A stretch of 50,153 nt of DNA from SP202 sp036339395 (GTDB lineage: Bacteria; Planctomycetota; Phycisphaerae; Phycisphaerales; SM1A02). A program made the position numbers and the translations under genes. Where the stretch lies: assembly GCA_036339395.1 (NCBI GenBank), contig JAYZBD010000064.1, positions 1-50,153 on the forward strand. Direction: 5' to 3'. The notes under the pieces were generated by a model that did not search any database, had not been told where the DNA came from, and saw only the letters and a program-made list of their open reading frames with translations. Below, one piece after another: positions 1-6,842 of this stretch (the first letter of the stretch is position 1; the number at the start of each line of letters is the position of its first letter).

Positions 1-339
1 CTTGTATGCATCGATGCCCGTGTAGGTGTCTTCCTCGGCCAGGACGACCTGTGACGAATGATCTTCCTGCTGTCGCAGGTGACCGAGGCTCGACTGGAGT
101 CGATCAGGGAAGAGATCGGCCATGGCGACGATGTGGGTCGAGGGATTGGCCTGCATCGCATTCACGGCGGCACCGGTTCCCCGGCCACCACAGCCGACGA
201 CCCCGCATCGGACGACTTCCTGTCCCTGTGCATGGGCGCTGCGGCCCAGTGCAAGCGGGGAGGCGGCCAGCATGGCGCCGGCGGCTGACGTCTGCACGAA
301 TCGACGCCGTGTTACATCATTGGTGGGTTCATTCGACAT
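1..339 (-). CDS. Gfo/Idh/MocA-family oxidoreductase, N-terminal part (runs off window)
   Basis: This is the first 113 residues of an NAD(P)-dependent oxidoreductase; the rest lies beyond the left edge. It starts at the ATG at 339, with AGGAG about 7 bases upstream. The N-terminus carries a twin-arginine export signal (TRRRFVQ followed by an Ala/Leu-rich stretch ending AHAQG), so the protein should be folded in the cytoplasm and exported. The Rossmann nucleotide-binding glycines follow (GVVGCGGRGTG, about residues 44-54). It resembles the N-terminus of the gene at 1310-2632, so the two are probably paralogues. It is the last visible gene of a minus-strand operon. The substrate is unknown; this family typically oxidises sugars, inositols or glycosides. 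Confident on family, none on substrate. Confidence 0.85.
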   Translation of the reverse strand, partial: MSNEPTNDVTRRRFVQTSAAGAMLAASPLALGRSAHAQGQEVVRCGVVGCGGRGTGAAVNAMQANPSTHIVAMADLFPDRLQSSLGHLRQQEDHSSQVVLAEEDTYTGIDAYK

Positions 340-368
340 GGTCTTCTCCTGCCGGTTCAAGCCCGTTG

Positions 369-1310
369 TCAAGCCTGGAGTGATCGTTCCATCCTGTTGG
401 CGACGTCCGTGAGTCGGGCGGTATCCCCGCCCCCGACCTCGGCACTGGCCCAGCCGCTGTAGCCGATGTCGTCCAGTGCCACGCCGACGGCCGGCCAGTC
501 ACAGTCGCCGTCACCGATTTCGACGCCGAATCCCTTCCAGACACCTTCCTCCCGCATGCGTTTCAGGCTGTATTCCTTCACGTCGAGTTTCATGATGCGG
601 GGGCCGAGCACTTCGACGCATGTTGCAGGCCTTGCGTACCGGACGATGTTGCCCACGTCGAAGTAGAACCCGACGTAGGGAGAGTTGATCTCATCGATGT
701 ACCGAGCAGACTCATGCGGACCCATGAGGAATCCATTCCATACGTTCTCGATGGCGATCTTCACATCCAGTTCCTCGCAGAGAGGAAGCACCTTCCGGAT
801 TTCCTCCTGCGACCGTGTCCAGACTTCGCCGTATGACACGTTGTTGTTCACGACCCCGGGAACCAGGAGTACCGTCGTAGCGCCGACGGCCTTGGCATCA
901 CGCAGTGCACCTTCAAGGGCAGCAAGGCCCTTGGCTCGTACCGCAGGATCCGGATCGGACAGGCACTGCTGCCAATGGACGGAGTCGACGACTCCCGGAA
1001 CAACGAGCCCGGTTTCAGCCATGGCGGCCTTCACCTCCTCGAGATCGAGGTCACTCGGGCTGTCGATCTCGACACCTTCGAAGCCCGCTGCCTTGGCACT
1101 CTGGAACTTCTCAAGCACGGTGGAGCCATCTCCGATCATGCCGTACTTCAGCGATTTCCTGATGTCACGTTTCCGAGTGCCGGGGGGGGTCATGGCACCA
1201 GCCTCCTGCGCCACCGCGGCCGATGCAAGTCCAGCACCGCCGAGGACGGCTGAACCGGCGAGCATGGCTGTTGACGTGGCAATGAATTGACGTCGATCCT
1301 GTTTTTCCAT
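369..1310 (-). CDS. Sugar phosphate isomerase/epimerase-like TIM-barrel protein with Tat signal
   Basis: A 313-residue protein of the xylose isomerase-like TIM-barrel (AP endonuclease 2) family. The N-terminus has a twin-arginine signal (DRRQFIATS, then a hydrophobic Ala/Gly stretch ending AVAQEAG), so it is probably exported. The body shows family-like segments such as GFEGVEIDSPSDLD, KIAIENVWNG and YVGFYFDVGN, which carry metal-binding acidic residues in homologues. Its start overlaps the stop of the upstream oxidoreductase as TGATG, so translation is coupled. It sits between two Gfo/Idh/MocA oxidoreductases, a pairing common in planctomycete carbohydrate clusters; a joint role in converting a sugar or polyol in the periplasm is an inference. 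The exact reaction cannot be read from the sequence. Confidence 0.85.
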   Translation of the reverse strand: MEKQDRRQFIATSTAMLAGSAVLGGAGLASAAVAQEAGAMTPPGTRKRDIRKSLKYGMIGDGSTVLEKFQSAKAAGFEGVEIDSPSDLDLEEVKAAMAETGLVVPGVVDSVHWQQCLSDPDPAVRAKGLAALEGALRDAKAVGATTVLLVPGVVNNNVSYGEVWTRSQEEIRKVLPLCEELDVKIAIENVWNGFLMGPHESARYIDEINSPYVGFYFDVGNIVRYARPATCVEVLGPRIMKLDVKEYSLKRMREEGVWKGFGVEIGDGDCDWPAVGVALDDIGYSGWASAEVGGGDTARLTDVANRMERSLQA

Positions 1311-2632
1311 CAGGTGCCCGCCTTGGCGATCTTCGCCGAATCGGGCTTGGTGACGGGTGGCATCGGGTAGTCGCCGAATGCATACGTATCGGGACCGAGT
1401 CGCTCGGGGCTGTTCAGGGCATCGTCCCAGGTGACGGACTCGCCCGTGTAGTTGGCCATCCGGCCCATGATGCCCATGAGCGTGCTCTGTGCCATGAAGT
1501 CGCCGTCGTTGACCGGCGTGCCTTCGCGAATGGCCTTGAACAACTCGTCATGTTCGACCTGGTACATGTTCGGGTTCGGGCCCTTGTACTGCCAGGAGAC
1601 CTCGTTGTCCGGACCCTTGATGATCTGGGTCGGTCCCCACGAGTTCACGAAGCAGTTGCCCTTCGTCCCGATGATGTACTCGGTGTTGTCTCCCCAGCAT
1701 CCCGGGATCTGGCGACACATGTGGAATGCTCTCGCGCCATTGTCATACTCGTACAGCACGGCGTGGTGATCATAGATGTCACCGGACTCGAGCCCCTCGC
1801 GGCAGAGTCGTCCGCCCACTCCGTAGCACCGAACCGGCGTGCGATTGTTCATGGCCCAATTGATCTTGTCGATGGCATGTACGGCCTGCTCGACGATGTG
1901 ATCGCCCGAGAGCCAGTTGAAGTGCTGCCAGTTGCGCATCTGCCATTCCATGTCAGACCAGCCATCCTGCCGGGGTCGCTTGCCAAGCGGGCCGGCCAGG
2001 TAGGTTGAGTGGACCGTGGTGATGTCGCCGATCGCTCCGCCGTGGAGGCGTGCATAGCACTCGCGGTTCGGGATGTTGTACCGCCAGCAGAACCCGGACA
2101 TCAGGGCGGTGCCCTGTTGTTTCGCCTGCCTGGACGCTTCAAGCACCTTGCGGACTCCAGGGCCGTCAACGGCCATGGGTTTCTCGGTGAAGACATGCTT
2201 GCCCGCCTTGACTGCAGCTTCGAGATGCTCGGGCCTGAAGTGCGGGGGTGTTGCGAGAATCACCACATCGACGTCGCTGTCAATGACCTCCTGGTACGCA
2301 TCAAATCCGACAAAGCGCTGGTCCGGTGGGACATTGACGCGATCACCGGCATGCTTGACGAGGTTGGTGCGGCTGTTCTCAAGTCGGTCGGAGAAGGCGT
2401 CTCCCATCGAGACGAGCACGACACCTGGATCGGCATTGAGGGCGTTCTGGGCGGCGCCGCTGCCACGTCCGCCGCACCCGATGAGACCGACGCGGATGCG
2501 GTCATCACCACGCGCGAAGGCCGAGGAGGCCAATGCGGGTGAAACCAGTGCCGCAGCACCAACAGCCGCAGTCGATGCGGTTACGAAGCGCCGGCGGGAA
2601 ACGTCAGTGGCATGTTCATTCGATGTGTTCAT
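1310..2632 (-). CDS. Gfo/Idh/MocA-family oxidoreductase with Tat signal
   Basis: A 440-residue NAD(P)-dependent oxidoreductase. The start chosen is the ATG at 2632, preceded by AAAGGAA at suitable spacing and giving a clean Tat signal (VSRRRFVTAS, then an Ala-rich stretch ending SAFARG); an in-frame start 42 bases upstream lacks this support. Domains in order: Tat signal (1-41), Rossmann fold with GLIGCGGRGSG (about 49-59), the family Glu-Lys-Pro motif (about 150-152) with the expected catalytic Lys, and a C-terminal substrate-binding alpha/beta domain. It lies 19 bases after the FGE-like gene and overlaps the isomerase gene by one base, so all four minus-strand genes form one operon. Substrate unknown. 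Confidence 0.9.
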   Translation of the reverse strand: MNTSNEHATDVSRRRFVTASTAAVGAAALVSPALASSAFARGDDRIRVGLIGCGGRGSGAAQNALNADPGVVLVSMGDAFSDRLENSRTNLVKHAGDRVNVPPDQRFVGFDAYQEVIDSDVDVVILATPPHFRPEHLEAAVKAGKHVFTEKPMAVDGPGVRKVLEASRQAKQQGTALMSGFCWRYNIPNRECYARLHGGAIGDITTVHSTYLAGPLGKRPRQDGWSDMEWQMRNWQHFNWLSGDHIVEQAVHAIDKINWAMNNRTPVRCYGVGGRLCREGLESGDIYDHHAVLYEYDNGARAFHMCRQIPGCWGDNTEYIIGTKGNCFVNSWGPTQIIKGPDNEVSWQYKGPNPNMYQVEHDELFKAIREGTPVNDGDFMAQSTLMGIMGRMANYTGESVTWDDALNSPERLGPDTYAFGDYPMPPVTKPDSAKIAKAGT

Positions 2633-2651
2633 GGAAGTTCCTTTGCTGCGT

Positions 2652-3476
2652 TCAACTGTTGGCATTGCTGACAACTCGAAATCCGATGAAGGGGCCGTCA
2701 GCCAGCCACCAGACGCTCCTCGGGATCTGTGGATCGCTCTCGTTCCAGTCGCTTGTTTCAGGTTGACTGCTGCTGCACCCGAGTTCCTCGATCGAGGAGA
2801 GGAAGGATCCTCCCATCACCACGCCATTGCCGTTGTCATCAACAGCCCATTCAGCGACATTGCCGTGCATGTCATGGAGCCCGAGTGCATCTGCTGCCCT
2901 CGTTCCTACCGGGTGTGTCGTCCAGTCTGCATTGAGGTCGTACCAGGCGTAGTCCGTCATGCTTGCAGTCGGCACCTTGCCCAGTTTGCACGCATGCGAC
3001 CACTCGGCCGTGGTTGGAAGTCGATAACTGCGACCGCTTTCCTGGCTCAGCCACAGGCAGAATGCTTCCGCGCCACGGCGTGACATCGAGATCGCCGGGT
3101 ACCCCGCATGCCCGAACCCACGGTCAACGAGCATGTACGGCCTCGTTGGCCGGGTCTCGGCTTCTGGAGATCCTTTTACAGGGAGTTCCTCGAGGTCGAA
3201 GACAAATGCATCGAAGACGTCCCAGTCAACCTCGTGATCCGACATGTAGAAGGAATCGACCCCGCTCCCTCCCTGTACCGGGACGAAGTGGATGCCCAGG
3301 CCTGACTCTCCAACCGCCTGGTCAAAGGCCCCCTTGGCTGGAAACTGATCCTGGGTGCTCTTCGAGGTTGCGGTGCAGGCACCCAGGGCGGAGATCGACA
3401 GCACCAGGACCGTACGCGTGGCTGGATTGACTACAGTTCGAGCCATGGATTCTTCGTTTCCACCTTCCTTGTTCAT
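2652..3476 (-). CDS. FGE/SUMF1-like domain lipoprotein
   Basis: A 274-residue protein with the formylglycine-generating-enzyme (SUMF1/EgtB/PvdO) fold. I start it at the ATG at 3476 because AGGAG lies 4 bases upstream; the internal ATG at 3446 is an alternative. The N-terminus has a signal peptide ending in a lipobox-like LGAC (C about residue 34). The body shows the family patterns AISMSRRGAEAFCLWLS, YRLPTTAEWSHA, DMHGNVAEWA, GGSFLSS and a terminal GFRVV. The two-cysteine copper-site signature of true FGE is not visible near GGSF, so formylglycine formation is unlikely; such domains often bind ligands or act in other chemistry. It is the first gene of the minus-strand operon, and its 5' end overlaps the divergent apbE. 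Confidence 0.8.
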   Translation of the reverse strand: MNKEGGNEESMARTVVNPATRTVLVLSISALGACTATSKSTQDQFPAKGAFDQAVGESGLGIHFVPVQGGSGVDSFYMSDHEVDWDVFDAFVFDLEELPVKGSPEAETRPTRPYMLVDRGFGHAGYPAISMSRRGAEAFCLWLSQESGRSYRLPTTAEWSHACKLGKVPTASMTDYAWYDLNADWTTHPVGTRAADALGLHDMHGNVAEWAVDDNGNGVVMGGSFLSSIEELGCSSSQPETSDWNESDPQIPRSVWWLADGPFIGFRVVSNANS

Positions 3477-4443
3477 GATACTCCTGATTTCGATCTTTAC
3501 GGTGGGCTGTTCTTCCAGGGATCCGGGCATCGACCTGGGGCAGGCTGAAGCCGTTGTTCATGGCACTCCATACGAGTATGCGCGGATTCGAATGGGCACG
3601 CGTGTACGTATTCTCATTGATGCAGGGGATGAATTCCAGGCTCGCCAGGCGGCCCAGGAGGCTTTCAGGAGCATTACGCAGCTTGAAATGGTGTTGAGTG
3701 ACTACAACCCCGAAAGCGAGATTCGCCTCCTTGAGGAGAAACTGCATGGGAAGCCCCATCGAGTGAGTCCGGAGTTGGCATCTGCACTGTCCCGATCACT
3801 GGAACTCTCCGCGGAAACAGGTGGAGCATTCGACGTGACATGCGGGTCCTTGACCCGCCTTTGGCGAGTGGCCTTCGAGTCCGGGCAGCCCCCGGGTGAT
3901 GAGGCCATTTCAACTGCCATGGAGTCCGTGGGCTGGAATCGAGTTGAAGTAGACGAACAGGCTTCTGTCGTCACGTTCCACGAACAAGGAACAACCATTG
4001 ATTTCGGCGGCTTTGGCAAGGGACTGGCGGCTGATGTGGCCCTGGCTGTCCTAGCAGAGCATGGCTGCAGCAGGGCGCTGGTGGACATTGGTGGTGATCT
4101 TGCAATAGGAGATCCTCCGGAGGGTCGATCGGGTTGGTCGGTTGGCATAGCACTCGATTCAGGTCGATCTACAAGGAACATGGATGTGGCCAACTGCGGA
4201 ATTGCAACCTCGGGTGATTCCGAGCAGTACCTGGAGCATGGTGGCATCCGGTATTCGCATGTGCTGGATCCTCGATCGGGCCAGGCGTTGACGACGGGGT
4301 ATGCCGTGACGGTCCTGGCAGGTGATGCAGCTACGGCTGATGCACTCGCATCCGCATTGAGTGTCCTGGGCCCGGGAAGCGGCAGCCAGTTGCCGTCATC
4401 CCTGGAGGGAGTCCAGATTGTTGCGGATTCCACGACTCCCTAG
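3445..4443 (+). CDS. apbE: FAD:protein FMN transferase (ApbE family), lipoprotein
   Basis: A 332-residue ApbE-family enzyme. Family members transfer FMN from FAD to Ser/Thr of target proteins in the periplasm. A short N-terminus and hydrophobic stretch end in FTVGC (Cys22), a plausible lipidation site. Family signatures: MGTRVRI near 50, SDYNPESEI near 85-93, TGGAFDVTCG near 125-134, IDFGGFGKG near 185-193 and DIGGDLAIG near 214-222, which form the flavin and Mg sites in homologues. The start at 3445 has no good Shine-Dalgarno; ATG at 3475 would leave only a bare signal peptide. No flavinylation target (a DGxTGAT-like motif) was seen in the window, so its substrate must lie elsewhere. The first 32 bases overlap the divergent FGE-like gene. 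Confidence 0.88.
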   Translation: MDSSFPPSLFMILLISIFTVGCSSRDPGIDLGQAEAVVHGTPYEYARIRMGTRVRILIDAGDEFQARQAAQEAFRSITQLEMVLSDYNPESEIRLLEEKLHGKPHRVSPELASALSRSLELSAETGGAFDVTCGSLTRLWRVAFESGQPPGDEAISTAMESVGWNRVEVDEQASVVTFHEQGTTIDFGGFGKGLAADVALAVLAEHGCSRALVDIGGDLAIGDPPEGRSGWSVGIALDSGRSTRNMDVANCGIATSGDSEQYLEHGGIRYSHVLDPRSGQALTTGYAVTVLAGDAATADALASALSVLGPGSGSQLPSSLEGVQIVADSTTP

Positions 4444-4460
4444 GAAACCTTCCAGCTCAA

Positions 4461-4475
4461 CTGCCGTTCCGGCAG
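4461..4475 (+). terminator. Short hairpin after apbE (weak terminator candidate)
   Basis: CTGCCG and CGGCAG form a perfect 6-bp stem with a TTC loop 17 bases after the apbE stop. There is no T-run after it, so it is at best a weak or factor-assisted terminator. Confidence 0.25.
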
Positions 4476-4533
4476 CGGTTCCAGGCTCATGGCAGCAGGC
4501 GCAGCTGGTACATCACCGGGTCAATGTGACTGA

Positions 4534-4559
4534 AACATGCGAACGGATGTTCGCATGTT
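4534..4559. promoter_or_regulatory. Perfect 11-bp inverted repeat, operator-like, upstream of hsp20 cluster
   Basis: AACATGCGAAC and GTTCGCATGTT are exact reverse complements separated by GGAT. No T-run follows, and the repeat lies 160-180 bases before the first hsp20 start, so a protein-binding site is more likely than a terminator. Its core (4540-4553, CGAAC-N4-GTTCG) resembles the Gram-positive type LexA box. The 12 bases at 4552-4563 (CGCATGTTCCCC) recur exactly at 6242-6253 upstream of the third hsp20 gene. Confidence 0.5.
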
Positions 4560-4607
4560 CCCCATTGATGAGGCCCCATGCGGTGATTTCCATGTTCAAA
4601 AGGGAAG

Positions 4608-4623
4608 TGGCATGGGATCGGCA
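4608..4623 (+). promoter_or_regulatory. Weak sigma-54-like promoter upstream of first hsp20 gene
   Basis: TGGCATGGGATCGGCA keeps the -24 TGGCA, the G two bases later and the exact GG-N10-GC spacing, but the -12 element reads CGGCA rather than TTGCA. It would start transcription near 4634, leaving an 84-base leader before the ATG at 4718. On its own it is a marginal match; the better sites at 6270 and 45686 make it worth listing. Confidence 0.3.
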
Positions 4624-4717
4624 TGGACTTTGTGACTGTTCCCATGAGTCGCGGAGGACGGTTTCGAGCGGTTCGGAACACTCCGCAGGAACAAGTCGAA
4701 ACACAAGGAGAACAGCC

Positions 4718-5164
4718 ATGACCATTTCAACCACCATGGCGCCGAATACGACGATCGCACGAGTCCAGAACCAGTTCGATCGCATTCTTGAGACTTCAAG
4801 GAATACATCGATGCTCCCAGTACGCATGCATCGTAAGGGTTTCATGATGCCCTCCCTGAACGTCTACGAAGATGCTTCCACGATCTACGTGGAAACCGAA
4901 CTTCCGGGAGTTCCACTGGATGATGTCGATGTCACCGTAGTAGGCCAACAGTTGACGATCACGGGTCGACGAACACTGCTGGTTCCAGATGAGGCAGCGA
5001 TTGTTGCAAAGGAACGCGGTTCACTGAAGTTCCAGCGAAGCGTGATGCTGTCAGTACCAGTCATCGAAGAAGAAATCCAGGTCAGCATGCATCGAGGAAT
5101 ACTGACAGTCAGCATGCCGAAGATGACCTGGAACACCGAACATCGTTCCACGTTTACTGCCTGA
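4718..5164 (+). CDS. Small heat-shock protein, Hsp20/alpha-crystallin family (1 of 4)
   Basis: A 148-residue small heat-shock protein, an ATP-independent holdase that keeps unfolding proteins soluble. The start is the ATG at 4718 with AAGGAG 7 bases upstream. The alpha-crystallin domain covers about residues 45-140: LNVYEDASTIYVETELPGV at its beginning, then the closing HRGILTVSMPK. The short C-terminal tail (NTEHRSTFTA) lacks the usual I-x-I/V-x-V oligomerisation motif that the other three copies keep, so assembly may differ. It is the first gene of a pair with the next hsp20 (61-base gap). An 11-bp dyad and a weak sigma-54-like site lie upstream. Confidence 0.92.
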   Translation: MTISTTMAPNTTIARVQNQFDRILETSRNTSMLPVRMHRKGFMMPSLNVYEDASTIYVETELPGVPLDDVDVTVVGQQLTITGRRTLLVPDEAAIVAKERGSLKFQRSVMLSVPVIEEEIQVSMHRGILTVSMPKMTWNTEHRSTFTA

Positions 5165-5225
5165 TGAACGTACCAGGCAGGTACATGAACATGGAACAGG
5201 AACATTCAACATAAGGAGCCTTGAA

Positions 5226-6095
5226 ATGGCTATCAACGTACAAATCAAGGGCGACAGGAAGTATGAAGATACAGTCGCCACCAACGAATACCGTAACGGT
5301 ACCTACGTCAACAACGCGTACACGCAGCCCTGGATCGCAGGACTCGACGCGTTCAACCCCAACCAGATGTACACGACCCCGATGCTCGACGGCATGTCTG
5401 CGAAGGCGTTCTACGCCAACCAGGTCCCCTCGAGCTTCGCGAGCCTGTACGGAAACAGGGCATTCCAGACAGCCAATCCATTCGTGACAGGGTTCAACAG
5501 CCCGTTTGCATTCACGAATTCCGCCTCGTCTCCATTCTCGACGGTCCAGTACGCCACGACACCATCATCCCTCGCGATGATGAATGCCCAGGCTGACCTG
5601 GCAACCGCTTCAAGGATGAACAACTGGCAGAGCACGATTGACCCGATGTCCGCCGCTTGGACACCTGCAGCACAGCAGGCGCTCCAGTATGCATCAACAA
5701 CTCCGTACTGGAGCACGGCTGCTCAGCAGGCATCCCAGTACGCATCGATGATGCCCGTAGACATCTATGAGACAGAAGATGAGTTCATCCTTCTCACCGA
5801 CATTCCAGGTGCCTCGATCGAGGACATCAACATTCTTGTCGAAGAGAGCATGCTCATCATCAAGGGCACGGTCAAACCGGTCAGTTGGGAAAATTTCGCA
5901 ATGAAGGACACTGCCGTCGCACTTCTCCAGGAGAAGCCGGCAATCAGGAATATTCATCGCACCTTCCCAATCAGCTCCAATGTCCTGGTCGACAAGCTCG
6001 CGGCCAGGCTCAGTGACGGCGTGCTCACCATCACGCTGCCCAAGGTGAAGGCCAACTGCACTTCGACACGTCGAGTAGCAGTCGCCAACGCCTGA
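5226..6095 (+). CDS. Hsp20-family protein with long Gln/Asn/Ala/Ser/Tyr-rich N-terminal extension (2 of 4)
   Basis: A 289-residue protein, about twice the usual Hsp20 size. The start at 5226 has AAGGAG 7 bases upstream. Residues 1-170 are low in charge and rich in Asn, Gln, Ala, Ser, Thr, Tyr, Phe and Met, with a near-repeat (AAQQALQYASTTPYW followed by AAQQASQYASMMP, about 142-175). The alpha-crystallin domain fills about 175-289, from VDIYETEDEFILLTDIPG to SDGVLTITLPK, with a C-terminal VAV that fits the I/V-x-I/V motif. The N-terminal half is prion-like or intrinsically disordered in composition and I recognise no family for it. It follows hsp20 copy 1 in the same transcription unit and is closed by a strong terminator. 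Confidence 0.88.
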   Translation: MAINVQIKGDRKYEDTVATNEYRNGTYVNNAYTQPWIAGLDAFNPNQMYTTPMLDGMSAKAFYANQVPSSFASLYGNRAFQTANPFVTGFNSPFAFTNSASSPFSTVQYATTPSSLAMMNAQADLATASRMNNWQSTIDPMSAAWTPAAQQALQYASTTPYWSTAAQQASQYASMMPVDIYETEDEFILLTDIPGASIEDINILVEESMLIIKGTVKPVSWENFAMKDTAVALLQEKPAIRNIHRTFPISSNVLVDKLAARLSDGVLTITLPKVKANCTSTRRVAVANA

Positions 6096-6121
6096 CACAG
6101 GAAGGTCATCTTCATGACCAC

Positions 6122-6167
6122 GATGCCGGCCGGTCCAAGGCTTGACCGGCCGGCATCATTTTTATTT
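6122..6167 (+). terminator. Strong rho-independent terminator after first hsp20 pair
   Basis: A perfect 14-bp GC-rich stem (GATGCCGGCCGGTC at 6122-6135 with its complement at 6144-6157) with an 8-base loop is followed by ATTTTTATTT. It ends the first hsp20 pair and separates it from the second pair. Confidence 0.9.
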
Positions 6168-6202
6168 CTGCCTGCAAGCTCTGGCTGCCGTCGGATGTGA
6201 AG

Positions 6203-6221
6203 TGCTGCCAACGTGGCAGCA
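6203..6221. promoter_or_regulatory. 8-bp inverted repeat upstream of third hsp20 gene
   Basis: TGCTGCCA and TGGCAGCA are exact complements around an ACG spacer, 49 bases upstream of the sigma-54-like -24 element. The position suits an activator or repressor site; the sequence does not match the dyad at 4534. Confidence 0.35.
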
Positions 6222-6241
6222 GCGGATCGAGATGCGCCCAC

Positions 6242-6253
6242 CGCATGTTCCCC
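6242..6253 (+). repeat. 12-mer CGCATGTTCCCC shared by both hsp20 upstream regions
   Basis: The same 12 bases occur at 4552-4563 (right arm of the 11-bp dyad) and here, both in the regions upstream of the two hsp20 pairs. This suggests a common regulatory element. Confidence 0.45.
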
Positions 6254-6269
6254 TGAACCGGATTCGGAG

Positions 6270-6286
6270 TTGGCATGCACATTGCA
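6270..6286 (+). promoter_or_regulatory. Sigma-54 (-24/-12) promoter upstream of third hsp20 gene
   Basis: TTGGCATGCACATTGCA matches YTGGCACGRNNNTTGCW at all but two of the defined positions, including TGGCA, TTGCA and the GG-N10-GC spacing. The predicted start is near 6297, 71 bases before the ATG at 6368. The strong terminator at 6122-6167 lies just upstream, so this pair needs its own promoter. Confidence 0.65.
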
Positions 6287-6367
6287 CCTGGAAGAACACC
6301 CCCGGATGAACCGGGATACGAAATGAGAACGCGGGCACGGCCCGCCCAGGAAATACGGAGGTGTGTC

Positions 6368-6823
6368 ATGACTACGCAAACAATGAGTACTCCAACAACG
6401 GCGATGGGACGAGTACGCGATGGTGTCGACCGATTGTTCGACTCGATGCTTCCCGCAGTAGCTCGTACATTCAACATGATCTCAGCTCATGAGGGTCCGG
6501 CAATCAACATGCTGGAAGATGATTTCAACGTCTACATCGAAACCGAGTTGCCGGGTGTCACCCTCGATGACATCGAACTGACGATCACGAACGATGTCCT
6601 GACGGTGGCAGGCTCCAGGGACATAGACGTCCCGGCCGACACATCGGTTCTCCGTCGAGAACGAGCTGACTTCAGTTTCGAGCGAACGATCAGGCTTCCG
6701 TCCATGATCGAGATCGATGCTGTCGAAGCGACGATGCGACACGGTGTTCTGACCGTGACGCTTCCCAAGTCGGAAGAAAGCCGAACTCGGCATGTCAGCG
6801 TTACCCAGGAATCAATCGACTAA
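6368..6823 (+). CDS. Small heat-shock protein, Hsp20 family (3 of 4)
   Basis: A 151-residue Hsp20 holdase. The start is the ATG at 6368 with GGAGG 6 bases upstream. The N-terminal arm (about 1-40) contains MGRVRDGVDRLFDSML, typical of an amphipathic Hsp20 arm. The alpha-crystallin domain runs from about 41 (INMLEDDFNVYIETELPGV) to MRHGVLTVTLPK; the tail has VSV, fitting the I/V-x-I/V motif. It is closer in style to copy 1 (same ETELPGV and LTV core) than to copies 2 and 4, suggesting that the island arose by duplication of a two-gene unit. It heads the second pair under the sigma-54-like promoter. Confidence 0.93.
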   Translation: MTTQTMSTPTTAMGRVRDGVDRLFDSMLPAVARTFNMISAHEGPAINMLEDDFNVYIETELPGVTLDDIELTITNDVLTVAGSRDIDVPADTSVLRRERADFSFERTIRLPSMIEIDAVEATMRHGVLTVTLPKSEESRTRHVSVTQESID

Positions 6824-6842
6824 CAGCACAAGGAGCAGAGCC

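Noticed and set aside
4444..4717. Sigma-32 type promoter suggested by CCCCATTGA near 4560
   Set aside because: The nearest CTGAAA-like -35 is about 24 bases away, too far for a sigma-32 promoter.
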